A DNA stretch of 64,000 nucleotides from positions 186,001 through 250,000 of the forward strand of contig NZ_JAJAVQ010000003.1 in NCBI RefSeq assembly GCF_020531985.1, in the 5' to 3' direction. The translations under genes were made by a program, and so were the position numbers. The notes below the pieces were generated by a model, which was not told the DNA's origin, searched no databases, and saw nothing but the letters and a program-made list of their open reading frames with translations. The stretch is from Rheinheimera aquimaris. GTDB lineage: Bacteria > Pseudomonadota > Gammaproteobacteria > Enterobacterales > Alteromonadaceae. Positions 8,104 to 18,023 of the stretch are shown piece by piece; position 1 is the first letter of the stretch, and every line of letters begins with the position of its first letter.

Positions 8104-9000
8104 ATGGCTAAATTCCGCCTGCTTCCGGATGAACAACTTGCCCGCTCTCCTGTCAGACAATTATGGCGTGAGTTCTCAAGGCACCACAGCGCAGTAGCCG
8201 GGCTGCTGCTGTTTATTATTTTTTTTCTGCTGGCACTGATGTCGCCACTGATAAGCCCGCATGATCCTTACTTACAAAATGATACTCTGTTGTTATTGCC
8301 TCCATCCTGGTCAGAACAAGGATTGGTGCAATACCCGTTTGGTACTGACGATCTCGGCCGCGACCTATTCTCCAGGCTGTTAGTAGGTGCGCGATACACT
8401 TTTGGTATAGCTATCATCACCGTGCTCGGTGCTCTCATTATGGGGCTGCTGCTTGGCACCCTTGCGGGTATGAGCAAAGGCGTAAAATCCAGCATTTTTA
8501 ATCATGTACTGGATTTGGCATTAACAATACCGTCTTTGCTACTGGCGATCATAATTGTCGCGATACTGGGCCCTGGCCTGCAAAATACTACCTGGGCTAT
8601 CATGCTGGCACTGCTGCCTCAATTTGTACACGGTATCCGCAACGCTATAGCTGAGCAGCTAAATCAGGACTATGTCGTTGCCTATCGCCTGGATGGCGCA
8701 AATAACTGGCAGGTATTCAGCCGGATTATCATGCCAAACATTTGGGAACGGCTTACGCTGATGGCCACAATGGCTCTGTCAACCGCAACGCTGGATATCG
8801 CCGCACTAGGTTTCCTGGGGCTGGGCGCTCAGGCACCCAGTGCAGAATGGGGAGCCATCATAGGCGACTCACTTGATCTGATTTATATTGCACCTGTCAG
8901 TGTGGCTGTGCCTGGCCTGTTAATCTTTATGGCTGTGTTGTCGGTTAATCTGGTAGGCGATGGCTTGCGTAACGCAGCCAAAAAACGGCGGGAAAACTAA
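8104..9000 (+). CDS. sapC: SapC-like ABC transporter permease
   Basis: A 298-residue permease of the DppC/OppC/SapC class. It has an N-terminal membrane helix (VAGLLLFIIFFLLALMSPLI), the typical periplasmic segment YPFGTDDLGRDLFSRLLVGARYTF and several C-terminal helices. The coupling-helix region reads QDYVVAYRLDGANNWQVFSRIIMPNIW. It follows sapB after one base and shares its final base with the sapD start (TAATG), so the cluster is tightly coupled. Confidence 0.92.
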   Translation: MAKFRLLPDEQLARSPVRQLWREFSRHHSAVAGLLLFIIFFLLALMSPLISPHDPYLQNDTLLLLPPSWSEQGLVQYPFGTDDLGRDLFSRLLVGARYTFGIAIITVLGALIMGLLLGTLAGMSKGVKSSIFNHVLDLALTIPSLLLAIIIVAILGPGLQNTTWAIMLALLPQFVHGIRNAIAEQLNQDYVVAYRLDGANNWQVFSRIIMPNIWERLTLMATMALSTATLDIAALGFLGLGAQAPSAEWGAIIGDSLDLIYIAPVSVAVPGLLIFMAVLSVNLVGDGLRNAAKKRREN

Positions 9001-9995
9001 TGCTGTTGCTGGACATCAAAAATCTGACAATTGAGCTTAAAACATCCGACGCCCTGATCCGGGCAGTAGACAGAGTGAATCTAAGCCTGCGCGAAGGCGA
9101 GATCCGCGGTCTGGTAGGGGAATCTGGCTCTGGTAAAAGCCTGATCGCCAAAGCCATCGTTGGGGTGCTGAATAAACGCTGGCAAATCACCGCAGACAGG
9201 TTTAACTGGCGGGGACAGGATTTACTTAACCTACCGTACGAGCAACAGCGAAAAATCATAGGCCGCGACATTGCCATGATTTATCAGGAGCCAAGCCGTA
9301 GCCTGGATCCTACAGCCGCCATTCTGGAACAGCTCGAAGAAGCTATTCCGGATAATTTGCTCGACGGTCCCTGGTGGAAACGCAGCTATCTGCGCCGGCG
9401 TAAAGCTATAGCGCTGTTACATAAAGTCGGGGTTCGTGACCATCAGTCCGTACTGCAAAGCTATCCTTATCAGCTGTCAGAGGGCGTATGCCAGAAAATC
9501 ATGATCGCGATGGCTATTGCGAAGAACCCCAAGTTATTGATAGCTGACGAGCCAACAACAACGCTGGAAAGTACTACCCAAGCTCAGCTTTTTCGCTTGC
9601 TGGCCAGCTTCAATCAGTTAAAAGGCATGTCAGTGCTGCTGATCAGCCATGAGCTGGAGAGTATAGCGCGTTATACTCAGAGCCTGAGCGTACTCTACTG
9701 TGGTCAGTTGGTTGAGGCAGGTGAAACCGCTGCCATTATTAAACAACCGTACCACCCGTACACGCATGCACTGATTAAAAGTGTGCCCGAATTTCAACCC
9801 GATTTACAACCGAAAACGCCGCTGTATGCTTTACCTGGCAGTATTCCGGTGCTACAGCATTTGCCCATTGGCTGCAGGCTTGGGCCGCGTTGTCCCAATG
9901 CACGCAAAGAATGCGTAAAAACGCCGGCTTTGGACCGTTTACAGAACCATTATTACAGCTGCCACTTTCCGTTGATAGGAAATAAAGACACATGA
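9000..9995 (+). CDS. sapD: SapD-like ABC transporter ATP-binding protein
   Basis: A 331-residue ATPase with Walker A GESGSGKS (40-47), Q-loop IYQEPSRSLDP (94-104) and Walker B LLIADEP (179-185). The signature motif is LSEGVCQ (159-165) in place of LSGGQ. This degenerate signature is known in SapD and helps separate it from OppD/DppD. The C-terminal oligopeptide-transporter extension with its Cys pattern (GCRLGPRCPNARKEC…YSC) is present and may bind a metal cluster. It works with SapF. Confidence 0.93.
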   Translation: MLLLDIKNLTIELKTSDALIRAVDRVNLSLREGEIRGLVGESGSGKSLIAKAIVGVLNKRWQITADRFNWRGQDLLNLPYEQQRKIIGRDIAMIYQEPSRSLDPTAAILEQLEEAIPDNLLDGPWWKRSYLRRRKAIALLHKVGVRDHQSVLQSYPYQLSEGVCQKIMIAMAIAKNPKLLIADEPTTTLESTTQAQLFRLLASFNQLKGMSVLLISHELESIARYTQSLSVLYCGQLVEAGETAAIIKQPYHPYTHALIKSVPEFQPDLQPKTPLYALPGSIPVLQHLPIGCRLGPRCPNARKECVKTPALDRLQNHYYSCHFPLIGNKDT

Positions 9996-10759
9996 GTACT
10001 CTGCTCGAGGTAAAGCAGTTACATAAAACCTACCGCAAACAAGCCGGACTATTTCGCCAGCGCAGTGTCGTTGCACTGGACGATATCAGCTTCAGTCTTG
10101 ATAGCGGCAAAACGCTGGCAATTGTTGGTGAAACCGGTTCTGGCAAAAGCACGCTGGCGAAAATGCTGGTAGGCATTGAGAAACCTGACCACGGAGAAAT
10201 TCTACTGGAAGGCACTAAAGTACAGATAAGCCATTTTCGCCAGTATAACCACGTTATCCGCTTTATTTTTCAGGATGCAGCCAAATCTTTAAATCCACAT
10301 CAAAAAATAGGCCAGATGCTGGACGACGTGCTGCGTTACAGCACAAAGCAAGACACCGAACAGCGTCGCTATAAAATTCGAACCGTGCTAAAACAGGTCG
10401 GTCTGCTTGACGAGCATAGCGAATACTACCCGCATATGTTCTCTGGAGGTCAACTGCAGCGCGTAGCGCTGGCCAGAGCACTTATTCTGGATCCCAAGTT
10501 ACTTATCCTTGATGAAGCCCTGACAGCCCTGGATCCTTCCCTGCGAGCCCAAATTGTAAACTTACTGCTTGAGTTGCAGAAAACATCCGGCCTAGCTTAT
10601 CTGCTTATCACCAATCATCTGCGTCTGGTTAAACACATTGCCGATGATCTGCTGGTACTGCATCACGGAAAAATGCTGGACTATGGTACAACTGCACATG
10701 TATTTGCCAATGCCAGCCATGACTACAGCCGAAAGCTGATTAACAGCGCGCAGGCATAA
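9992..10759 (+). CDS. sapF: SapF-like ABC transporter ATP-binding protein
   Basis: A 255-residue ATPase with Walker A GETGSGKS (46-53), FIFQDAAKSLNP Q-loop, signature FSGGQ (150-154) and Walker B LLILDEA (170-176). Unlike SapD its signature motif is canonical, so the heterodimer probably has one full and one degenerate site. It overlaps the sapD stop by 4 bases and is the last gene of the operon, ending at a strong bidirectional terminator. Confidence 0.93.
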   Translation: MSTLLEVKQLHKTYRKQAGLFRQRSVVALDDISFSLDSGKTLAIVGETGSGKSTLAKMLVGIEKPDHGEILLEGTKVQISHFRQYNHVIRFIFQDAAKSLNPHQKIGQMLDDVLRYSTKQDTEQRRYKIRTVLKQVGLLDEHSEYYPHMFSGGQLQRVALARALILDPKLLILDEALTALDPSLRAQIVNLLLELQKTSGLAYLLITNHLRLVKHIADDLLVLHHGKMLDYGTTAHVFANASHDYSRKLINSAQA

Positions 10760-10788
10760 AAAAAGCCGTGGCATGCCACGGCTTTTTT
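10758..10788. terminator. Bidirectional terminator between sapF and ppiD
   Basis: An 18-bp perfect palindrome (10765-10782, GCCGTGGC|ATGCCACGGC) is flanked by an A-run on the left and a T-run on the right, so it can end transcription from both converging genes. Confidence 0.92.
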
Positions 10789-10805
10789 ATCAGCTATCTC
10801 GGCGC

Positions 10806-12716
10806 TTACAGCGCTTCTTCAGCTTGTGCGGCACGCAAATTACGGCTGATATCGGCTTTAGCTTTAAGCGCCGCTATCACTGCTTTGAACGCTAATTCGG
10901 CCTGTTGCTCAGCCAGACGTTCTAACTGTGCCGCTGCAGGGGCGACGGTTACATCCGCATCCTTGACTGCCAGTACAGTTACCAATGCAGCATCACCATT
11001 GGCCAATGTCACCATCTTAACCGCCGGCTTGTCCTGTGGCCGTGGCATCGCAAAGGCTTTAGCGCGGATCTCTGCATCTAAAGTACCGCCAAAGCGTGGC
11101 GTGTCCGGTGATTGCTCAAGCTTTGCATTTAGCTGCTCGGCTTGCTGTGCCAGACCAGTATCAGTGGCATCGGCTAATACTTTTTCTGCTTGTTGCTTAG
11201 CAAGTAAAGCACTTTGCTCAGCCCGCACCGAGGCTTCAACCTGCGCCTTAACCTCATCCAGACTTTGAGTACGTGCTGGCTCGTGTTCAGTTACCCGAAC
11301 CACTATTGCCTGCTCTTTGCCCAATTCGATTAGCTCACTGTTCAGACCATCCTGAATAAAGGTTGCATCAAACAGTTTGTTCATTACAGCGGGTGCAGAT
11401 AAAGGTTCTGTCGCTTCGTTACGGCTGAACAGTGGCGTAGATATCACCTTCTGTCCTGTTGCTTCAGCGGCGTCTTCCAGTGAGTCAGGGACTTCAAAAC
11501 TCACCTCTGCCAATCGCTGCTGCAACTCATAGTACGCGGCACTGGCCCTGTCCTGCTTAATGCGTTCTGCTATGTCCGCCGATACCTCAGCTAAAGGCTG
11601 AATTTGTTCCGGCTCTAACGCGACCAACTTGATAATGTGGTAGCCATAAGCGCTTTTAACAACGCCGCTTACGTCCCCTACCTGCTTTAATGCAAAAGCA
11701 GCCTGTTCAAAGTTCTCGTCCATATCACCAGGAGCCAGCCAATCCAGAACACCACCATTCTCTGCAGAGAAAGTATCGGCAGACTTAGCCTTTGCCAACT
11801 CGGCAAAATCGGCGCCACCTTCAACTTCTGCCAGAATAGCTTGTGCTTGCTGCTGCACATCTGCGCTGTCTTCTTCTGATTCCAGCATTATGTGCGCAAC
11901 CTGCCGACGCTCCTCTCGTACATAGCGCGACTTATTTGCCTGATAATATGCTTCAATCTCTTCTGCCGTAGCCTGCTCATCTGAAGCCAGTGCCGAGGCA
12001 GAAATTTCTATATATTCAACCGCAACCTTTTGCTCAGTTTCAAACTGAGACAAATTCATCGTGTAGTAATCCTGCAGCATCTGATCATTAATGCTAACTG
12101 AATCGGCATAATCAGCCGCTTTAAAACGAATATAGCTGATATCGCGCTGCTGCTGTTGCAGTTTCATCAGCGCTTGCATTTCTTTAGCAGTCGCGAACTC
12201 GCTACCGACCAGCCCTATCATTAATTGGTTACGGGACAACTGTTCACGGATCAATTCGCGGAATTGTTCCGGTTGATAACCCGCCTGACGCAGTAATGCA
12301 ATGTAACGGTCATTGTTAAACTGACCATCGACCTGAAACTCAGTCATGTTTCGAATCGCGTCGCGGATCTGCTCATCACTAACACGCAGGCCCAAGCTGA
12401 CGGCCAATTGCTTTTGCAACGCTTGGTCAATCAGGCTTTCCAGAACTTCACTTCTGAAGTTATTCATATAGTTGCTGTCAGCTGCCAATGCCGCATACAT
12501 CTCACCAAACTGTTGCTGCATCCGTGCACGTCCGTTCTGAAATGCCTGCTCAAAGTCTTCCCGGCTAATTTTTTCACCGTTAACTTCAGCAACATGGGTG
12601 TCAGCTGGCGTGTTTAAATAGCTACCTACACCTGCCAGTGCAAATGTCAGGATCACTAAGCCTAAAATTGACTTGGCAATAATTCCCTGTGAGCCTTCTC
12701 TGATTTTTTCTAACAT
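10806..12716 (-). CDS. ppiD: PpiD, membrane-anchored periplasmic folding chaperone with parvulin domain
   Basis: A 636-residue protein with a single N-terminal membrane anchor (IIAKSILGLVILTFALAGVGSYL, about 13-35) and a SurA-N-like chaperone region (VNGEKISREDFEQAFQNGRARMQQQFG). A parvulin/rotamase domain is at about 265-360 (RQVAHIMLESEED … GGVLDWLAPGDMDENFEQAAFALKQVGDVSGVVKSAYGYHIIKL), followed by a long C-terminal chaperone part. PpiD sits at the Sec translocon and helps newly exported proteins. In E. coli it also lies after lon-hupB, as here. Confidence 0.95.
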   Translation of the reverse strand: MLEKIREGSQGIIAKSILGLVILTFALAGVGSYLNTPADTHVAEVNGEKISREDFEQAFQNGRARMQQQFGEMYAALAADSNYMNNFRSEVLESLIDQALQKQLAVSLGLRVSDEQIRDAIRNMTEFQVDGQFNNDRYIALLRQAGYQPEQFRELIREQLSRNQLMIGLVGSEFATAKEMQALMKLQQQQRDISYIRFKAADYADSVSINDQMLQDYYTMNLSQFETEQKVAVEYIEISASALASDEQATAEEIEAYYQANKSRYVREERRQVAHIMLESEEDSADVQQQAQAILAEVEGGADFAELAKAKSADTFSAENGGVLDWLAPGDMDENFEQAAFALKQVGDVSGVVKSAYGYHIIKLVALEPEQIQPLAEVSADIAERIKQDRASAAYYELQQRLAEVSFEVPDSLEDAAEATGQKVISTPLFSRNEATEPLSAPAVMNKLFDATFIQDGLNSELIELGKEQAIVVRVTEHEPARTQSLDEVKAQVEASVRAEQSALLAKQQAEKVLADATDTGLAQQAEQLNAKLEQSPDTPRFGGTLDAEIRAKAFAMPRPQDKPAVKMVTLANGDAALVTVLAVKDADVTVAPAAAQLERLAEQQAELAFKAVIAALKAKADISRNLRAAQAEEAL

Positions 12717-12790
12717 CTTAGCGCGATCTCTTTATTCACTATATGTTGCCGGGAGACAACAAAACAGCATTACTGTTGCCGTAAAAAAAA

Positions 12791-12817
12791 ACGCATCTTA
12801 ACAGATGCGCTTTTTTT
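12791..12817 (-). terminator. Rho-independent terminator after hupB
   Basis: CGCATCT (12792-12798) and AGATGCG (12803-12809) pair around a TAAC loop. On the minus strand the stem is followed by a run of nine T. It lies about 120 bases after the hupB stop and just upstream of ppiD. Confidence 0.88.
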
Positions 12818-12862
12818 AGAGAAGCCTTGGGAGGCTACGGCTACCATATTCTGCTGCCTGTT

Positions 12863-12896
12863 TTAACTGCTTAGTCTGTAGTAGCTAAGCAGTTAA
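12863..12896. repeat. 12-bp perfect inverted repeat in the hupB 3' untranslated region
   Basis: TTAACTGCTTAG and CTAAGCAGTTAA pair perfectly around a 10-base loop. No T-run follows, so it does not look like a terminator. It lies between the hupB stop and the real terminator. Confidence 0.7.
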
Positions 12897-12911
12897 TTGC
12901 ACACCCAACTG

Positions 12912-12934
12912 AGTTTTGTTATTGAGACAAAACT
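12912..12934. repeat. 8-bp inverted repeat directly after the hupB stop
   Basis: AGTTTTGT and ACAAAACT pair around TATTGAG. The outer flanks (CAACTGAG/CTTAGTTG) can extend the pairing imperfectly into the hupB stop region. It is one of three hairpins in series in this 3' region. Confidence 0.6.
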
Positions 12935-12939
12935 ACAGC

Positions 12940-13212
12940 TTAGTTGCAGGCGTCTTTTAACGCTTTACCTGGCTTGAAAGAAGGAATTTTCGCAGAAGCG
13001 ATTTGGATAGTTGCACCAGTTTGCGGGTTACGGCCAGTACGGGCTGCACGCTCACGTACGCTGTAAGTACCAAAACCAACTAATGCTACAGAGTCGCCTT
13101 CCTTAAGAGCTTCAGTAACAGCATCAATGAACGAATCTAAAGCACGACCAGCTGCCGCTTTAGAAATGTCTGCACCAGCAGCAATTTTGTCGATAAGTTG
13201 AGACTTGTTCAC
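12940..13212 (-). CDS. hupB: DNA-binding protein HU, beta type
   Basis: A 90-residue HU/IHF-family protein ([32 protein letters not shown] … [26 protein letters not shown] … [14 protein letters not shown]). I chose the GTG at 13212 because it has a strong AAGGGG ribosome site at normal distance and gives the standard 90-residue length; the frame itself extends further upstream to 13248. HU bends and compacts DNA. The gene follows lon and precedes ppiD, the conserved lon-hupB-ppiD order, which favours hupB over hupA. A good promoter is at 13283-13311. Confidence 0.96.
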   Translation of the reverse strand: MNKSQLIDKIAAGADISKAAAGRALDSFIDAVTEALKEGDSVALVGFGTYSVRERAARTGRNPQTGATIQIASAKIPSFKPGKALKDACN

Positions 13213-13282
13213 AATATCATCCCCTTCAATTGTTATTATTTTCAACAACTACACTTTATTAGTTCTTTAAGTGAGCCCAATC

Positions 13283-13311
13283 GTTATAACAAGCATCTTT
13301 GGCGCTTGCAA
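13283..13311 (-). promoter_or_regulatory. Probable sigma-70 promoter of hupB
   Basis: On the minus strand TTGCAA (13311-13306), a 17-base spacer and TATAAC (13288-13283), about 70 bases upstream of the GTG start. Confidence 0.7.
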
Positions 13312-13352
13312 GCAAAAGAAGCATCAAAACTAATAATTCCGGCTTTGACTGC

Positions 13353-13373
13353 AGCCCTTGTATAACAAGGGCT
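13353..13373. repeat. 8-bp inverted repeat between lon and hupB
   Basis: AGCCCTTG and CAAGGGCT pair around TATAA, about 50 bases after the lon stop. No T-run follows on the minus strand, so it may only attenuate read-through from lon. Confidence 0.5.
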
Positions 13374-13422
13374 TGGTCGAAACTTTCCATAACTTAGCAC
13401 AGCCAACGGGAATGAAAAGCCC

Positions 13423-15819
13423 CTATGCAGGATTTTTTTCCGTTTTTTTGCTTTTTGCTGAATTTTTTGTCGTTTCCAGCACCGAAACACGCTCTAAAGG
13501 TTCCTGTAACGCCAGCTCCAACACGTCATCTATCCATTTTACCGGGCAAATTTCGATATCCCCTTTCACATTATCCGGGATATCTTTTAAATCCCGCACA
13601 TTGTCGTGAGGGATCAACACGCGTTTAATACCGCCACGGTGTGCTGCCAGAAGCTTTTCTTTCAGACCGCCTATAGGCAGTACTTCGCCGCGAAGCGTGA
13701 TCTCACCGGTCATCGCGACATCAGCCCGTACCGGGTTCCCTGTCAGGCTTGAAACCAGCGCTGTTACCATACCGATACCTGCGCTTGGGCCATCCTTTGG
13801 TGTAGCCCCTTCAGGCACATGCACGTGAATATCACGCTTCTCATAGAAATCTTCATTTATCCTAAGGCCAGCAGCTCTGCTGCGAACAACCGTCATAGCC
13901 GCCTGGATTGACTCTTTCATCACATCACCCAGCGAGCCGGTAAAGGTCAACTTGCCTTTACCCATGACTGAAGCTGCCTCGATTGTCAGCAAATCGCCAC
14001 CGACTTCTGTCCACGCCAGGCCCGTTACCTGACCAATGCGGTTGCTGTCTTCCGCTTTACCGTAGTCGTAACGCTGTACCCCCAGGAAGTCCTCAAGGTT
14101 TTGCTGATTAACCACAACTTGTTTCAGATCTTTCGTTAGCAGAATTTGTTTTACTGCTTTTCGGCATAACTTTGATACTTCCCGCTCTAGACTGCGCACG
14201 CCAGCTTCGCGGGTGTAATAACGGATGATGCCGATAATTGCTGAATCTTCTATAGCAATTTCATTGGTTTTCAGACCATTACGACCAATCTGCTTGGGAA
14301 TAAGATGCTGTTTGGCAATGTTAAGTTTCTCGTCTTCGGTGTACCCGGCAAGACGTATCACTTCCATCCGGTCAAGCAGCGCCGCAGGAATATTTAAACT
14401 GTTAGACGTTGCAAAAAACATCACATCCGACAGGTCATAATCCACTTCCAGGTAATGATCACTGAAGCTGGTATTCTGCTCGGGGTCTAATACCTCCAGC
14501 AGTGCCGCAGCAGGGTCTCCACGGAAATCGGATGCCATCTTATCAATTTCATCCAGCAGGAAGAGCGGATTACGAACCCCCACCTTGGCCATTTTCTGAA
14601 TGATTTTGCCGGGCATAGACCCAATGTAAGTCCGTCTGTGACCGCGGATCTCTGCTTCATCACGCACACCGCCCAATGCCATACGTACATATTTGCGGCC
14701 GGTGGCTTTTGCGACAGACTGGCCAAGCGACGTTTTACCCACACCCGGAGGCCCTACCAGGCACAGAATCGGACCTTTTAACTTATTAACACGCTGCTGC
14801 ACCGCCAGATACTCGACGATACGCTCTTTAACTTTCTCCAGACCGTAATGGTCTGCATTAAGAATTTCCTCGGCTACTGCCAGATTTTTCTTAACCTTAC
14901 TGCGTTTTTTCCACGGCACATTTGCCAGCCAATCAATGTAGCTACGTACCACTGTGGCTTCAGCAGACATCGGCGACATCATCTTCAGCTTCTGCAGTTC
15001 AGCTTTGGCTTTATCCGACACCTCAGCCGGCATCTGCGCCTGCTCAATTTTCTTGCTCAGCGCTTCAAATTCATCCGGCGTGTCTTCAAGTTCACCCAGT
15101 TCACGCTGTATTGCCTTCATCTGTTCATTCAGATAATACTCACGCTGGCTTTTTTCCATCTGCTTTTTCACGCGACTGCGAATACGCCGTTCAACCTGGA
15201 GAATATCAATTTCACTCTCCATCATTGCCATCAGATATTCAAGCCGCTCGGTGACGTCAAAAATCTCCAGCACCTTCTGTTTATCTTCCACTTTCAGCGG
15301 CATATGTGCCGCCATCGTGTCAGCCAAACGGGCAGGATCATCGATACCTGTTAATGCAGTGAGAACTTCCGGTGGTATCTTCTTGTTCAGCTTGATATAG
15401 CCTTCAAACTGATTAATGGCGGAGCGCAGAAAAACTTCCTGCTCACGGCTTTCTACTTCGGACGTTTCAATAATATCAACGTAGGCAGCAAAGGCTTCGT
15501 CTGTTTCAGTAAACTCTGCCAGACGGGCACGGCGACTGCCTTCGACCAGCACTTTGACGGTACCGTCAGGCAGCTTAAGCAATTGTAAAATCGTGGCGAC
15601 CGTACCAACCTGATATAAATCACTGGCGGCGGGATCATCTAACGTCGCATCTTTTTGGGCCACTAAGAAGATCTGTTTATCTTTCTCCATTGCAGCATCC
15701 AGACACTTAATGGATTTTGCCCGCCCGACAAACAGTGGAATAACCATATGGGGATAAACGACAACGTCGCGTAGTGCCAGTACCGGCATATGCAAACGTT
15801 CTGCATGTTCTGATGTCAT
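13423..15819 (-). CDS. lon: ATP-dependent protease Lon
   Basis: A 798-residue Lon protease, close to E. coli length (784). The N-terminal substrate domain starts [23 protein letters not shown]. The AAA+ Walker A is GPPGVGKT (356-363) with [10 protein letters not shown] as Walker B. The protease domain has the catalytic Ser motif [10 protein letters not shown] (Ser near 679) and the Lys motif [13 protein letters not shown]. It degrades misfolded and regulatory proteins in the cytoplasm. The C-terminal tail (…[18 protein letters not shown]) is a short basic extension. A candidate heat-shock promoter lies upstream at 15867-15893. Confidence 0.98.
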   Translation of the reverse strand: MTSEHAERLHMPVLALRDVVVYPHMVIPLFVGRAKSIKCLDAAMEKDKQIFLVAQKDATLDDPAASDLYQVGTVATILQLLKLPDGTVKVLVEGSRRARLAEFTETDEAFAAYVDIIETSEVESREQEVFLRSAINQFEGYIKLNKKIPPEVLTALTGIDDPARLADTMAAHMPLKVEDKQKVLEIFDVTERLEYLMAMMESEIDILQVERRIRSRVKKQMEKSQREYYLNEQMKAIQRELGELEDTPDEFEALSKKIEQAQMPAEVSDKAKAELQKLKMMSPMSAEATVVRSYIDWLANVPWKKRSKVKKNLAVAEEILNADHYGLEKVKERIVEYLAVQQRVNKLKGPILCLVGPPGVGKTSLGQSVAKATGRKYVRMALGGVRDEAEIRGHRRTYIGSMPGKIIQKMAKVGVRNPLFLLDEIDKMASDFRGDPAAALLEVLDPEQNTSFSDHYLEVDYDLSDVMFFATSNSLNIPAALLDRMEVIRLAGYTEDEKLNIAKQHLIPKQIGRNGLKTNEIAIEDSAIIGIIRYYTREAGVRSLEREVSKLCRKAVKQILLTKDLKQVVVNQQNLEDFLGVQRYDYGKAEDSNRIGQVTGLAWTEVGGDLLTIEAASVMGKGKLTFTGSLGDVMKESIQAAMTVVRSRAAGLRINEDFYEKRDIHVHVPEGATPKDGPSAGIGMVTALVSSLTGNPVRADVAMTGEITLRGEVLPIGGLKEKLLAAHRGGIKRVLIPHDNVRDLKDIPDNVKGDIEICPVKWIDDVLELALQEPLERVSVLETTKNSAKSKKTEKNPA

Positions 15820-15866
15820 TGATTCTCTCTCGAAATTAATTACTGCAGGCGCAAATATGTTTCAGT

Positions 15867-15893
15867 ATATGGGGCTCATTTTCAAAACTTCAA
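15867..15893 (-). promoter_or_regulatory. Candidate sigma-32 heat-shock promoter of lon
   Basis: On the minus strand TTGAAG (15893-15888), a 13-base spacer, then CCCCATAT (15874-15867). CCCCATAT is the full consensus -10 of sigma-32, and the -35 resembles CTTGAAA. The site lies about 50 bases before the lon ATG. Confidence 0.82.
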
Positions 15894-15904
15894 TCACCAG
15901 AAAG

Positions 15905-15931
15905 AAAAAGGAGCCTTTCATGCTCCTTTTT
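15905..15931 (-). terminator. Terminator after clpX
   Basis: AAAAAGGAGC and GCTCCTTTTT pair around a 7-base loop. On the minus strand a T-rich tail follows. It separates the clpX transcript from the lon promoter. Confidence 0.88.
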
Positions 15932-15960
15932 CGCCATAGCCAAATTTTACCCGCTATATC

Positions 15961-17241
15961 TTAGTGTGATTCAGCAGCTACAGGCTCGCTGCTCTGATAA
16001 ATCAGAATAGGGTCGCTTTCTCCGCGGATCACCGTTTCATCAATCACCACTTTTGCAACATCCTGCATCGAGGGCAGTTCGTACATGGTATCCAGCAGAA
16101 CACCTTCAACTATGGAACGCAAGCCACGGGCCCCGGTTTTACGCTCCATCGCTTTTTGTGCGATAGCCTTTAACGCATCTTCACGGAACTCCAGCTCAAC
16201 CTCTTCCATCGCAAAAAGCGCAGCAAACTGTTTTACCAGAGCGTTTTTAGGTTCACTCAGGATCTGTACCAGCGCGGCTAAATCAAGCTCACTGAGTGTC
16301 GCCACGACAGGAAGACGACCGATAAACTCTGGGATCAAACCGTATTTGACTAAATCTTCCGGCTCAACATCACGAAACGACTCACTCAAACTGCGGCTAC
16401 TTTCTTTGCTACGCACCTCTGCGCCAAAGCCGATACCAGAGCCTTTGGCACAGCGCTGCTCAATCACCTTATCCAATCCAGCGAAAGCACCGCCACAGAT
16501 GAACAGTATTTTTGAAGTATCGACCTGCAGAAACTCCTGCTGCGGATGTTTACGACCACCTTGAGGCGGTACAGACGCAATAGTGCCTTCAATCAGCTTT
16601 AACAGTGCCTGTTGTACACCTTCACCTGACACATCCCGGGTAATTGACGGGTTATCAGACTTGCGTGAGATCTTATCTATCTCATCAATGTAAACGATAC
16701 CACGTTGGGCCTTCTCTACGTCGTAGTCACACTTTTGCAATAGCTTCTGAATGATGTTCTCAACGTCTTCGCCGACATAGCCCGCTTCTGTCAGTGTGGT
16801 CGCATCTGCCATGGTGAAAGGCACATCCAGCAATCTTGCAAGCGTTTCGGCCAGTAAGGTTTTACCACTGCCGGTCGGGCCTATCAGCAAAATATTACTT
16901 TTGCCCAGCTCTACATCCTGTTTATGCTGAGCACTACGTAAGCGTTTGTAATGATTGTACACAGCAACTGCCAGTACTTTCTTGGCGTGATCCTGACCAA
17001 TTACGTAATCATCGAGGTGGTTGCGGATCTCCCGCGGTACCGGCAATTTATCGGCATCACGCTTCGGCGAAATATCCTTAATTTCCTCACGAATAATGTC
17101 ATTGCATAAATCAACGCATTCATCACAAATGTAAACCTGTGGGCCTGCAATCAACTTACGCACTTCATGCTGTGATTTGCCACAAAAAGAACAGTACAAC
17201 AGTTTACCGTTCTTATCGCCGTCAGTGCGGTGATCAGACAT
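15961..17241 (-). CDS. clpX: ClpX, ATPase subunit of the ClpXP protease
   Basis: A 426-residue unfoldase. The N-terminal zinc-binding domain shows [11 protein letters not shown] … [10 protein letters not shown]. The AAA+ core has [17 protein letters not shown] (Walker A near 116-124), [11 protein letters not shown] (Walker B) and the ClpP-binding loop region after SGIGFGAEV. It unfolds tagged substrates and feeds them to ClpP. Length and sequence match the family throughout. It lies 54 bases downstream of clpP, the usual clpP-clpX order. Confidence 0.98.
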   Translation of the reverse strand: MSDHRTDGDKNGKLLYCSFCGKSQHEVRKLIAGPQVYICDECVDLCNDIIREEIKDISPKRDADKLPVPREIRNHLDDYVIGQDHAKKVLAVAVYNHYKRLRSAQHKQDVELGKSNILLIGPTGSGKTLLAETLARLLDVPFTMADATTLTEAGYVGEDVENIIQKLLQKCDYDVEKAQRGIVYIDEIDKISRKSDNPSITRDVSGEGVQQALLKLIEGTIASVPPQGGRKHPQQEFLQVDTSKILFICGGAFAGLDKVIEQRCAKGSGIGFGAEVRSKESSRSLSESFRDVEPEDLVKYGLIPEFIGRLPVVATLSELDLAALVQILSEPKNALVKQFAALFAMEEVELEFREDALKAIAQKAMERKTGARGLRSIVEGVLLDTMYELPSMQDVAKVVIDETVIRGESDPILIYQSSEPVAAESH

Positions 17242-17295
17242 GTAACTACCTCTTTCACTACGATGCAGCCCAATTGAGTGGGCTACCTTATATGA

Positions 17296-17919
17296 TTATT
17301 TCGCGTCTCTGCTACTTAATATGGCATCTACCAGGCCATAATCCAAGGCTTGTTGTGCACTTAAAAAGTTATCGCGCTCAGTGTCTTTACAAACCTGTTC
17401 GTAACTCTTACCAGTATGCTCTGCCATCAGACGGTTCAATTTTTCTTTGATACTTAAAATTTCCCGGGCATGGATTTCAAAATCCGTTGCCTGCCCCTGA
17501 AACCCGCCTAAAGGTTGGTGAATCATTACCCTTGCATTTGGTAAGCAATAACGTTTACCTTTGGTGCCACCAGATAGCAGAAACGCGCCCATGCTGGCTG
17601 CCTGCCCCACACATACTGTCGCAATATCCGGCTTAATATAACGCATCGTATCGTAAATCGATAAACCGGCCGTGACAGAACCTCCAGGGGAGTTGATGTA
17701 AATATAGATGTCTTTTTCAGGATTTTCTGATTCTAAGAACAATAATTGCGCCACAATCAGGTTGGCCATGTGGTCTTCGACCTGACCAGTTAAGAATATT
17801 ACCCGCTCTTTGAGCAAACGAGAGTATATATCAAATGAGCGTTCGCCTTTGGCAGTTTGTTCAATAACGATTGGTACCAGAGCGTTTACTATGTCATTCA
17901 TATGTTGCGGCATAGACAT
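17296..17919 (-). CDS. clpP: ClpP, proteolytic subunit
   Basis: A 207-residue serine protease with the catalytic triad visible as Ser109 ([12 protein letters not shown]), His134 (MIHQPLGGF) and Asp183 ([10 protein letters not shown]). It assembles as two heptameric rings and degrades substrates delivered by ClpX. The length is standard. It lies between tig and clpX; a terminator-like hairpin at 17969-17994 suggests it also has its own promoter. Confidence 0.98.
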   Translation of the reverse strand: MSMPQHMNDIVNALVPIVIEQTAKGERSFDIYSRLLKERVIFLTGQVEDHMANLIVAQLLFLESENPEKDIYIYINSPGGSVTAGLSIYDTMRYIKPDIATVCVGQAASMGAFLLSGGTKGKRYCLPNARVMIHQPLGGFQGQATDFEIHAREILSIKEKLNRLMAEHTGKSYEQVCKDTERDNFLSAQQALDYGLVDAILSSRDAK

Positions 17920-17968
17920 ATTATAGGGTTCCCTCTAAATGGCTGATTTTATTGTTGCAGAAAATAAA

Positions 17969-17994
17969 ATGGCCCGAACAGTTGTCCGAGCCAT
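17969..17994 (-). terminator. Terminator-like hairpin between tig and clpP
   Basis: On the minus strand ATGGCTCGGAC and GTTCGGGCCAT pair over 11 positions with two G-U pairs and a 4-base loop, followed by TTTTATTTT. It may end or attenuate transcription from tig into clpP. Confidence 0.7.
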
Positions 17995-18023
17995 TAAAGC
18001 CGTCAAGCCGACATAAGTCAACG

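Noticed and set aside
10768-11268. Open frame of 166 codons on the plus strand opposite ppiD
   Set aside because: The product is an Ala/Ser/Cys-rich repeat-like string, as expected for the complement of an Ala/Glu-rich coiled gene, and it begins inside the terminator.
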